Source: Gammaproteobacteria bacterium (lineage in GTDB: Bacteria; Pseudomonadota; Gammaproteobacteria; UBA6429). From it: a stretch of DNA of 11,481 nucleotides. Below are positions 5,241 to 11,481 of this stretch, in pieces (position 1 is the first letter of the stretch; every line of letters begins with the position of its first letter). The notes beneath the pieces were generated by a model. That model searched no databases and had not been told where the DNA came from. It worked only from the letters and a program-made list of their open reading frames with translations. Location of the stretch: positions 1-11,481 of the forward strand of contig DAOVYB010000037.1 of NCBI GenBank assembly GCA_030635835.1. The letters are read 5' to 3'. A program made the position numbers and the translations under genes.

Positions 5241-8069
5241 ACCTGTGTTACGCATACCGGCGGCTATCGCGCTGATCGTCCTTAATAATGGATGCAACCA
5301 CTGCGTCCGTACTTCATCACTTAATGACTCATCGCGATATTTCTTAATTAACACTAACTGTATCTGGTTTAACGGATCAAGATAAGGGTTACGTCGTGTG
5401 AGTGATAGTGCAAGATGTGGCGTTTCTTCCATTAGTTCACTGATATCAGCAATGTTTAGAACATTTTCTGCTGTACGTGCATATTCATCAGATATAATTT
5501 TATATACATTTTGTGCTGTATCCTGATTTTCAGCAAGTGAGGCATAATTTTTTGCGATTTGCATTTCACCCTTATATAAAGCCATTTGTGAATTACTTAA
5601 TAAGGCACGGAAGAAAGGCCAGTCGGTATACATCTTTTGTAAGGTTTCTAAACGATTGTCTTCGTTCTTTAACCATTTCTCTAACGCTGTACCAATACCA
5701 AACCAGGCAGGCATAGTATGGCGTGATTGCGCCCAGCCAAAGACCCATGCGATAGCTCGTACAGAGCCTTTTGAGCGATCCGTTTTTTTACGGTGAGAAG
5801 GACGTGAACCAATGTTCATTTGTCCTATTTCATATACTGGCGTTGCTTCATAAAAATAATCAAGGAAACCTTCGGTATGATCGGTTAACTGGCGATACTG
5901 GTTTTCACCTTCTTTAGCCAGTTCAGCCATAATTTCGAGATATTCTGTATTGTCGGGTTGAGGTTCACTAATTAAATTTTGGCTGGCTTTTAATAATCCA
6001 GTTACACCCATTGTTAATTCATATACAGCCGTTCTTTCATTACTGTATTTATATGACAGTACTTCACCTTGTTCAGTAAATTTAATTTCCCCGTGTACCG
6101 TACCAGTAGGTTGAGACAATATGGCATCATGCGTAGGGCCACCACCACGTCCAACAGTACCACCACGACCATGGAACATACGCAAACGAACACCGCGTGA
6201 ACGGCTAAGCTCAGAAATTTGTTGTTGGGCTTGATAGAGGTTCCAGACAGAAGCTAATATGCCGCCATCTTTACATGAATCAGAATAACCCAGCATGACT
6301 TCCTGAAGATTGCCTGATGACTTTAACAATTCAGTGTAAGTTGTATTGTCAAATAGTTGGCTCATAACTGGTTGAATATGGTTGAGATCCTCAACTGTTT
6401 CAAATAAGGGCGAAACACGAATATGGCAGAACCATTGACCATTATATTTACCTGCAAGTCCAGTTAGCCATGCAAGAAACATAACCTCCATGACGTGACT
6501 TGCTGCGTGTGTCATTGAAATAACATAAGTACCAAATGCTTTAGGACTAATTTCATTACGCATTTGTGTCATGACTTCAAAAACAGAAATAGTTTCAGCA
6601 GACATTTCACTGAGTTCATTTTTATCAAATGAAGCTGGTGAACCAGTAATATAATTTGCTAATACTTCAAGACGAGAGTTTTCATCAAGCTCATCATAGT
6701 TACTTCCATCAATTTGTTTAAGTACTTCAGCAACAGTTTGACTATGGATAGTTGATTCCTGACGAATATCGAGATTTGCAAGATAGAAGCCAAAAGTTTC
6801 GACCTGACGAATGAGGTCTTGTAATTCACCTGAAGCTGAACTTGCATCTCCATGACTAATTAATGAGTCACGAATCAGATAGAGGTCATTTAACAGACCT
6901 TCCTCATTCGTATAGCCATTACTTGATGTATCTAATTCATTACCTTCTAATCGTGCTTCGATATTTGCAAGAGAACAACTGATACGATGTTGCATAAAAA
7001 ATAACTTGCGTCGGTAAGGTTCCTGTTTAAATTGATAAGGCTTATCTGCATAAAGTTCGCTGATTTCTTTTTCATCAATATTAAGTTGAGCTAAAAAAGC
7101 ATCTGTCGGCTGACAAAATAAACTTGATTGAGTTAATATTTTAGTCAGAATTTTTAGTTGCTTAAGATACTCTAAAAGAACTTCACAAGATTGCAGTCGT
7201 AAAGCATGAATAGTTGTTTCTGGCTTAACAAATGGATTGCCATCACGGTCACCGCCAATCCATGAACCGAATTGGATAAAACTGGGAACAGTGATACCAC
7301 TGTCTTTACCATAAGTTCGGCCAATAGATTTTTCTAGATTTCGATATGTCCGTGGTACCGCTTTAAATAAACTTTCACGGTAGAAATACAAACCATTTTT
7401 AACTTCATCAATAACATTCGGCTTTTCTGAACGTACTTCATTTGTTTTGTATAGAATTTGAATGTGTTGTTCTAAATCAATAATGATGTTTTCTTTTTGA
7501 ATCGCGCGTAAATTCGCTTCATTCAGTTGCTCGCTAATAACATAGATTCGTCGAATCGCTTCCATTACTGTCCGGCGTTTTGATTCTGTAGGATGAGCAG
7601 TGAAAACAGGGATATAGGCTGTTTGATTTAACAGATCCTGAAGTTGCTCAGCATCGATATTATTTTGTTGAAAATCATTTAATGCATTAAAAAAAGAACC
7701 TTTCCAGGTATAACCTTTGGGGCCAACTTCACGACGGCGCTGCTTGTGTTGAAAATCCTCTTCAGCAATATTTATTAAGCTAAAATAGATACTAAAGGCG
7801 CGAACAACATGTTCCGTTGTTTCCGGACTAAGTGAAGCGACCAGCTTGTCGAGTTTACGACGTTTGGCTGAATCACTTTGATCACGCAGACTAAGATGTC
7901 CTTTGCGTAACTTTTCAACAGCAGAGAACACATCTTTACCTGCATGCTCGAGTAAAACTTTACCCAGAATATTGCCAAAAAGCTTAACTCTGGAACGCAG
8001 TTGTTTATCGTGGCTTGTAGATAAAATTCTTGTGAGGGGAGAATCGGTACTTTTAGCGTTACTTGTCAT
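5238..8069 (-). CDS. ppc: Phosphoenolpyruvate carboxylase
   Basis: Ppc carboxylates phosphoenolpyruvate with bicarbonate to oxaloacetate, refilling the TCA cycle; it is a cytoplasmic homotetramer in characterised bacteria. Signature 1 is VFTAHPTESKRRTV with the catalytic His at H159 (E. coli H138). The second active-site region reads GYSDSCKDGGI with K600 (E. coli K546), followed by FHGRGGTVGRGGG with R635 and R641 (E. coli R581, R587). The C-terminus RNPYLDPLN and MRNTG is intact; the Arg of RNPY and the Asn of RNTG are part of the aspartate inhibitor site in E. coli, so allosteric control is plausible. At 943 residues it is about 60 longer than the E. coli enzyme, with about 21 extra residues before the first signature and about 33 more between the signatures. 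The ATG at 8069 is the most upstream reasonable start but has no clear Shine-Dalgarno. It is divergent from pgi and convergent with the cyclic di-GMP gene. Confidence 0.97.
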   Translation of the reverse strand: MTSNAKSTDSPLTRILSTSHDKQLRSRVKLFGNILGKVLLEHAGKDVFSAVEKLRKGHLSLRDQSDSAKRRKLDKLVASLSPETTEHVVRAFSIYFSLINIAEEDFQHKQRRREVGPKGYTWKGSFFNALNDFQQNNIDAEQLQDLLNQTAYIPVFTAHPTESKRRTVMEAIRRIYVISEQLNEANLRAIQKENIIIDLEQHIQILYKTNEVRSEKPNVIDEVKNGLYFYRESLFKAVPRTYRNLEKSIGRTYGKDSGITVPSFIQFGSWIGGDRDGNPFVKPETTIHALRLQSCEVLLEYLKQLKILTKILTQSSLFCQPTDAFLAQLNIDEKEISELYADKPYQFKQEPYRRKLFFMQHRISCSLANIEARLEGNELDTSSNGYTNEEGLLNDLYLIRDSLISHGDASSASGELQDLIRQVETFGFYLANLDIRQESTIHSQTVAEVLKQIDGSNYDELDENSRLEVLANYITGSPASFDKNELSEMSAETISVFEVMTQMRNEISPKAFGTYVISMTHAASHVMEVMFLAWLTGLAGKYNGQWFCHIRVSPLFETVEDLNHIQPVMSQLFDNTTYTELLKSSGNLQEVMLGYSDSCKDGGILASVWNLYQAQQQISELSRSRGVRLRMFHGRGGTVGRGGGPTHDAILSQPTGTVHGEIKFTEQGEVLSYKYSNERTAVYELTMGVTGLLKASQNLISEPQPDNTEYLEIMAELAKEGENQYRQLTDHTEGFLDYFYEATPVYEIGQMNIGSRPSHRKKTDRSKGSVRAIAWVFGWAQSRHTMPAWFGIGTALEKWLKNEDNRLETLQKMYTDWPFFRALLSNSQMALYKGEMQIAKNYASLAENQDTAQNVYKIISDEYARTAENVLNIADISELMEETPHLALSLTRRNPYLDPLNQIQLVLIKKYRDESLSDEVRTQWLHPLLRTISAIAAGMRNTG

Positions 8070-8102
8070 TATTTATAAACTTACTGTTTTAAAAGGCCGC
8101 AC

Positions 8103-8108
8103 ATTATA
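8103..8108 (-). promoter_or_regulatory. Candidate -10 box of the ppc promoter
   Basis: On the minus strand this reads TATAAT, a perfect -10 box, followed by TGTGCGGCC. A GC-rich stretch just after the -10 box (discriminator) is a feature of growth-rate or stringently controlled promoters in gammaproteobacteria. No convincing -35 box is seen 16-18 bp upstream. The leader would be about 28 nt. Confidence 0.45.
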
Positions 8109-8210
8109 CCGTCACTTTGACCGAAAGACCCCTATTGACACGCTAAAACAGCAGTGAAAACATGTTAAAAATGATGTTGTGGTGAATTTTTACTCAATTT
8201 TAGAGTGATA

Positions 8211-8224
8211 GACTATATATAGTC
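8211..8224. promoter_or_regulatory. 14-bp perfect palindrome in the ppc-pgi divergent spacer
   Basis: GACTATATATAGTC is a perfect 14-bp palindrome 68 bp upstream of the pgi start and about 140 bp upstream of ppc. Its position in a divergent spacer fits an operator, but alternating TA is common in AT-rich DNA and no known regulator consensus is recognised. The rest of the 222-bp spacer contains no further strong element; a weak -10 (CATAAT, 8258-8263) may serve pgi. Confidence 0.35.
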
Positions 8225-8291
8225 ATTTTCTGTCCCCCTTTCTCTTTAAAAATATTGCATAATTTAGTATTAAAATTAAAATAAAAATGAA

Positions 8292-9944
8292 ATGAATATG
8301 GAAAATTTAACAGATTTACCCGCCTGGCAAGCATTGCTAAAGCATAAAAAGCAGACTGAAAATGTTCAAATGCGCGATTTATTTGCGCAGGATGAAAATC
8401 GCTTTGAAGATTTCCATTTGCGTTTTAATGATATTTTACTGGATTACTCCAAGAACCGAATTAATAAAGAAACAATGTCTTTGCTGATGGAGTTAGCAAA
8501 ACAAAGCGGGCTTAAGGACTGGATAGAAAAAATGTTTAGTGGTGAGAAAATAAATCACACCGAAAACAGAGCTGTTTTACATACCGCGTTAAGAAATCGT
8601 AGTGATGAACCTGTTTATGTTGATGGACAGGATGTTATGCCTGAAGTGAAGTCTGAACTTGAAAAAATGCGTGAGTATTCAGAATCAATTCGTTCAGGTC
8701 ACTGGCTTGGTTATAGTGGAAAACCCATTCTGGATATTGTGAATATTGGCGTGGGGGGCTCAGATTTAGGGCCGGTAATGGTAAGCGAAGCTTTAGTGCC
8801 TTATGGCAAGATAGGGTTGCGGGTACATTTTGTTTCAAATGTTGATCCCAGTCATATTTGTAATACCTTGCGCGATCTTGATCCTGAACGAACCTTGTTT
8901 ATTGTTTCGTCTAAAAGTTTTACCACGCAAGATACCATTATGAATGCGCATACTGCGCGTGACTGGTTAATAGAAAATTCACGTAATGAAACGGCAGTAG
9001 CAAAACATTTTATTGCTGTTGCAGCAAATGTTGAAGCTGCAACTGAGTTTGGAATAGACAAAGATAACATTTTTAAAATGTGGGACTGGGTCGGCGGTCG
9101 TTATTCTTTATGGTCTTCCATTGGTTTATCGGTCGCAATTTATATTGGCATGGATCGCTTTGAGTCCTTATTGCAGGGCGCGTATGAAATGGATCAACAT
9201 TTCCGCGAGACTCCTTTGGAACAAAACCTGCCAGTTGTCCTGGCTGTGCTGGGTATTTGGTATAACAATTTTTATAATGCCGAATCACATGTGCTTTTAC
9301 CTTATGATCAACATCTGCATCGTTTTCCCACTTATTTTCAACAAGGCGATATGGAAAGTAATGGTAAAAGTGTTACCCGCGATGGTTCACAAGTGGATTA
9401 TGCGACAGGACCGATTATCTGGGGTGAGTTAGGTATTACCGGGCAACACGCATTTTATCAAAACTTACACCAGGGTACTCATCTTGTTCCCGCTGATTTT
9501 ATTGTACCGATAGACAGTCTGAATCCTGTTGGCGATCATCAACTTGTATTGCTGGCTAACTTTTTTGCGCAAACGCGAACATTAATGACCGGTAAAAATG
9601 AAAAAGAAGCGCGTGAGGAGCTGGCAGCTGAAGGTTATTCTGAAGATGAAATTGAAAAACTGTATCCCTCTCGATTGATGCCGGGTAATAAACCATCAAA
9701 TACTTTATTACTTAAAGCGCTCACACCAAAAACACTGGGTTCATTAATCGCACTCTATGAGCATAAAATATTTACTCAAGGCATTATCTGGCAAATTAAT
9801 TCTTATGATCAACCTGCGGTTGAGTTAGGTAAAAAAGTTGCGGTAAATATTTTTAATGACTTAAGAAAACATCAGCCAGTTGATCAGTATGATGATTCAA
9901 CCAACAACCTGATTAAATATTTTCTGGAAAATAGTACAAACTAA
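8292..9944 (+). CDS. pgi: Glucose-6-phosphate isomerase
   Basis: Pgi interconverts glucose 6-phosphate and fructose 6-phosphate in glycolysis and gluconeogenesis, in the cytoplasm. The 550-residue length matches the E. coli enzyme (549). Motifs seen in order: DFHLRFNDILLDYSKNRI, VGGSDLGP, SSKSFTTQDT (phosphate-binding), WVGGRYSLWSSIGLS, GDMESNGKSV, GQHAFYQ and YEHKIFTQG. The catalytic E355, H386 and K514 fall at exactly the E. coli numbers. One oddity is DQPAVELGK where DQWGVELGK is usual, next to K514. The start is the ATG at 8292; another in-frame ATG follows at 8298, and no Shine-Dalgarno precedes either. An out-of-frame ATG-AAA-TGA at 8287-8295 overlaps the start. The gene is divergent from ppc; no clear terminator follows. 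Confidence 0.98.
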   Translation: MNMENLTDLPAWQALLKHKKQTENVQMRDLFAQDENRFEDFHLRFNDILLDYSKNRINKETMSLLMELAKQSGLKDWIEKMFSGEKINHTENRAVLHTALRNRSDEPVYVDGQDVMPEVKSELEKMREYSESIRSGHWLGYSGKPILDIVNIGVGGSDLGPVMVSEALVPYGKIGLRVHFVSNVDPSHICNTLRDLDPERTLFIVSSKSFTTQDTIMNAHTARDWLIENSRNETAVAKHFIAVAANVEAATEFGIDKDNIFKMWDWVGGRYSLWSSIGLSVAIYIGMDRFESLLQGAYEMDQHFRETPLEQNLPVVLAVLGIWYNNFYNAESHVLLPYDQHLHRFPTYFQQGDMESNGKSVTRDGSQVDYATGPIIWGELGITGQHAFYQNLHQGTHLVPADFIVPIDSLNPVGDHQLVLLANFFAQTRTLMTGKNEKEAREELAAEGYSEDEIEKLYPSRLMPGNKPSNTLLLKALTPKTLGSLIALYEHKIFTQGIIWQINSYDQPAVELGKKVAVNIFNDLRKHQPVDQYDDSTNNLIKYFLENSTN

Positions 9945-10155
9945 ATAGTTCTTATATTTTAAGAGTGTGGTTGTACCGATTGTCAAAATAATAAAAAGCG
10001 TATCCTTAGGTATCGTAAAATACTTTCCTGCCTTAAGCTAAATCATCATAGTGTTTTAGAATATTAAGATATTAGATAATACTAATTCGATACATTATTT
10101 CACTGGAATAAATTGGTTAAACGGATTATCGGATGTTATGCATATTTTTTGTAAT

Positions 10156-10171
10156 GTGAAATCCATTTCAC
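10156..10171. promoter_or_regulatory. 16-bp dyad next to the -35 box, candidate operator
   Basis: GTGAAATCCATTTCAC has perfect 7-bp arms separated by CC. It ends one base before the candidate -35 box at 10172, a position typical of activator sites, though a repressor is also possible. A further half-site TTTCAC lies at 10098-10103. The regulator is not identifiable from the sequence. Confidence 0.45.
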
Positions 10172-10200
10172 TTGATAAAATAAAAGTTCAAGGATAGACT
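10172..10200 (+). promoter_or_regulatory. Candidate sigma70 promoter for the substrate-binding protein gene
   Basis: TTGATA (10172-10177, 5 of 6 to consensus) and TAGACT (10195-10200, 4 of 6) are separated by the ideal 17 bp. Transcription would start near 10207, giving a leader of about 79 nt that includes the hairpin at 10233-10249. A weaker alternative -10 (TATATT, 10248-10253) has no matching -35. Confidence 0.5.
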
Positions 10201-10232
10201 TTTGTTAATTCAAAATACTTAATTACGGAATT

Positions 10233-10249
10233 TAAACGGGCACCGTTTA
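10233..10249 (+). other. Leader hairpin or operator dyad
   Basis: TAAACGG-GCA-CCGTTTA forms a perfect 7-bp stem with a 3-nt loop about 23 bp before the ribosome binding site. It may be an mRNA-stabilising 5' hairpin or a protein site on DNA; the half-site TTAAACGG occurs again at 10117-10124, which favours a DNA site a little. Confidence 0.4.
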
Positions 10250-10271
10250 TATTATTTTAAAATGTTAGATT

Positions 10272-10276
10272 AGGAG
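10272..10276 (+). promoter_or_regulatory. Strong ribosome binding site
   Basis: AGGAG lies 9 nt before the ATG at 10286. It is the best Shine-Dalgarno match of any gene in the window and sets the start of the substrate-binding protein, in front of a clear signal peptide. Confidence 0.8.
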
Positions 10277-10285
10277 ATGGATATT

Positions 10286-11481
10286 ATGAAGTTGAAGTTT
10301 TTAACTGCGGCCTCAATGGCTTGTGCTGTTGCTGTTGCTGGTATTTCATCTGCTGCAGCAGATGAATTTAAGCTCGGTTTGGTTACATTCCTTTCGGGCG
10401 GGGGATCTGGTCCTTTTGGTGTTCCTGCCAAAAATGCAGCTGATTTGATTATTGATGCAATCAATGATGGGAGTCTGCCAGCACCGATCAAAGGTAAAGG
10501 CATTGATGGTCGTCAAATCAAAAAGTTCTATGTTGACGAGTCTGGCGGTGCAACCAAGCAAACCGCAGAATTCCGTAACCTGGTAGAACGTGACGGCGTT
10601 GACAGTGTTGTAGGTTACATTTCATCGGGTAACTGTCTGGCCATTCCTAAAGTTGCTGAACAGCTGAAGAAATTAACCGTTCTGTTTGACTGCGGTACTC
10701 CTCGCGTGTTTGAAGAAGGTAGTTACAAGTATGTTTTCCGTACTAACGCAACGGCAACAATGGATAACGTGGGCGCCGCGCGTTATGCCTTGGATACCAT
10801 TGCTAACCTGAAGACTGTTGCCGGTATTAATCAAAACTATTCATGGGGTCATGACAGCTGGCGTGATTTTATCGAAACGCTGAAAGTTCTGCGTAAAGGC
10901 GATTTGAAAATTACGACAAAGCAATTTCCAAAAATATTTGCTGGCCAATATGGTGCCGAAATTTCAGCACTTCAGGTTAACTCCGCTGACGTAATTCATT
11001 CCTCTTTCTGGGGTGGTGATACCGAGGCATTTATTCTTCAAGCAGCTGCGCGTGGTTTGTTAGAAGATAACCAAATTGTGTTGACTGCTGGTGAACCGAC
11101 TCTTCGTACTATGGCGGCTCATTTGCCTGAAGGTGCTATTATTGGTGCCCGTGGTCCGTATGGTCCGTTTGCTCCGAAAAGCAAATTGAACAGCTGGTTT
11201 GTAAAAGAGTACACCAAGCGCTACGGCTTCGGTCCAACCTTCCCTTCATACCACATGGCTCAGGCTATTATCGGCTTGAAACTGGCACATGATAAAGCGG
11301 GTGTTGGTGCGTCTACTGAAAAAGTGATTGCAGCATTTGAATACATGAAATTCGAAGGCCCAGGTGGCACGGTTAACATGAACCGTGGTAAAGGACATCA
11401 GTCTGTTACTGAAACCGTCTATGGTCGTTTTACCAAAAAGAATGGTAAGCCGAGTTTTACCGATGTTCGTCGTTACGCGGC
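10286..11481 (+). CDS. ABC-transporter periplasmic substrate-binding protein, branched-chain amino acid (LivK-like) type, 3' end missing
   Basis: A type I periplasmic binding protein that would capture a solute and deliver it to an inner-membrane ABC transporter. A signal peptide is clear: KLK, a hydrophobic stretch to about residue 20, then SSAAA-DE with cleavage expected after A25. The mature chain begins FKLGLVTFLSGGGSGPFG, the ligand-binding start of this family, followed by the lobe segments KFYVDESGGATKQTAEFRNLV, DSVVGYISSGNCLAIPKVAE and VLFDCGTPRVFE. C117 and C136 could form a disulfide in the periplasm. The frame stays open to the window end (398 full codons), so only a short C-terminus is missing relative to the usual 400-430 residues. 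The ligand cannot be read from sequence; relatives bind amino acids, amides, urea or other small solutes. Codon choice (many CGT, GGT, CTG, AAC) differs from the AT-rich genes around it and suggests high expression. Permease and ATPase genes would be expected downstream. Confidence 0.85.
   Translation, partial: MKLKFLTAASMACAVAVAGISSAAADEFKLGLVTFLSGGGSGPFGVPAKNAADLIIDAINDGSLPAPIKGKGIDGRQIKKFYVDESGGATKQTAEFRNLVERDGVDSVVGYISSGNCLAIPKVAEQLKKLTVLFDCGTPRVFEEGSYKYVFRTNATATMDNVGAARYALDTIANLKTVAGINQNYSWGHDSWRDFIETLKVLRKGDLKITTKQFPKIFAGQYGAEISALQVNSADVIHSSFWGGDTEAFILQAAARGLLEDNQIVLTAGEPTLRTMAAHLPEGAIIGARGPYGPFAPKSKLNSWFVKEYTKRYGFGPTFPSYHMAQAIIGLKLAHDKAGVGASTEKVIAAFEYMKFEGPGGTVNMNRGKGHQSVTETVYGRFTKKNGKPSFTDVRRYA

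Larger units (their letters stand above)
9945..10285. other. Regulatory region upstream of the substrate-binding protein gene
   Basis: This 341-bp AT-rich stretch has no credible gene. The first 150 bp contain only a 5-bp hairpin after pgi (TCTTA 9950-9954, TAAGA 9960-9964) without a U run, so no terminator is called. The second half carries the elements listed separately. Two short motifs recur: ATTTCACT at 10097-10104 and 10165-10172, and TTAAACGG at 10117-10124 and 10232-10239. Confidence 0.6.

Noticed and set aside
7903..8157. Plus-strand open frame of 84 codons overlapping the ppc start
   Set aside because: Mostly the complement of conserved ppc coding sequence; its product resembles nothing known to me and it lacks a ribosome site.
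8135..8164. Plus-strand promoter for pgi starting with the perfect TTGACA at 8135-8140
   Set aside because: No acceptable -10 box occurs 15-19 bp downstream.
9121..9432. Plus-strand open frame of 103 codons inside pgi
   Set aside because: Lies in another frame of a highly conserved pgi region; a shadow of the real gene.
9950..9964. Terminator after pgi
   Set aside because: The 5-bp A/T stem has no following U run and would be unstable.
9990..10015. Palindrome around CCTTAGG downstream of pgi
   Set aside because: Only the central seven bases are symmetrical; the flanking GTAT and TATC do not pair.

Overview
The window looks like a chromosomal segment of a low-GC gammaproteobacterium. PanD, Pgi and Ppc have gammaproteobacterial-type sequences (Pgi keeps E. 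coli residue numbering at all three catalytic positions), and panC-panD with pgi nearby recalls the panB-panC-panD-pgi order known from Pseudomonas. The genus cannot be fixed from this sequence alone. No rRNA, tRNA, CRISPR array, transposase gene or phage gene was found.

Layout. 1-957: the 3' end of panC and complete panD, the beta-alanine/pantothenate branch of coenzyme A synthesis, with a probable extra promoter in front of panD. 958-1210: an AT-rich leader with a perfect TATAAT, a C7 tract and small hairpins. 1211-4888: one very large gene for a 1225-residue protein in which PilZ, a split DUF1631 region, GGDEF and EAL domains are fused; it is the most unusual gene here and probably senses and turns over cyclic di-GMP. 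4889-5237: a convergent intergenic region with two strong hairpins, the second nested inside a 124-bp inverted-repeat structure that may be a small mobile-element remnant and includes the ppc stop codon. 5238-8069 (minus): ppc, phosphoenolpyruvate carboxylase. 8070-8291: a divergent promoter region with a 14-bp perfect palindrome. 8292-9944: pgi, glucose-6-phosphate isomerase. 9945-10285: a regulatory region with a good sigma70-type promoter, a 16-bp dyad next to its -35 box and a hairpin in the leader. 10286-11481: an exported ABC-transporter substrate-binding protein, cut by the window end, with codon use suggesting high expression.

How the genes fit together. panC and panD act in one pathway (panD supplies beta-alanine, panC joins it to pantoate). 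ppc and pgi are central carbon genes transcribed divergently, and their 222-bp spacer could be a shared control region. The cyclic di-GMP gene and ppc sit between panD and pgi, so the familiar pan-pgi neighbourhood has been opened by about 7.3 kb. The strongest leads for something not yet described are the multidomain cyclic di-GMP protein and the nested palindromic element at the end of ppc.
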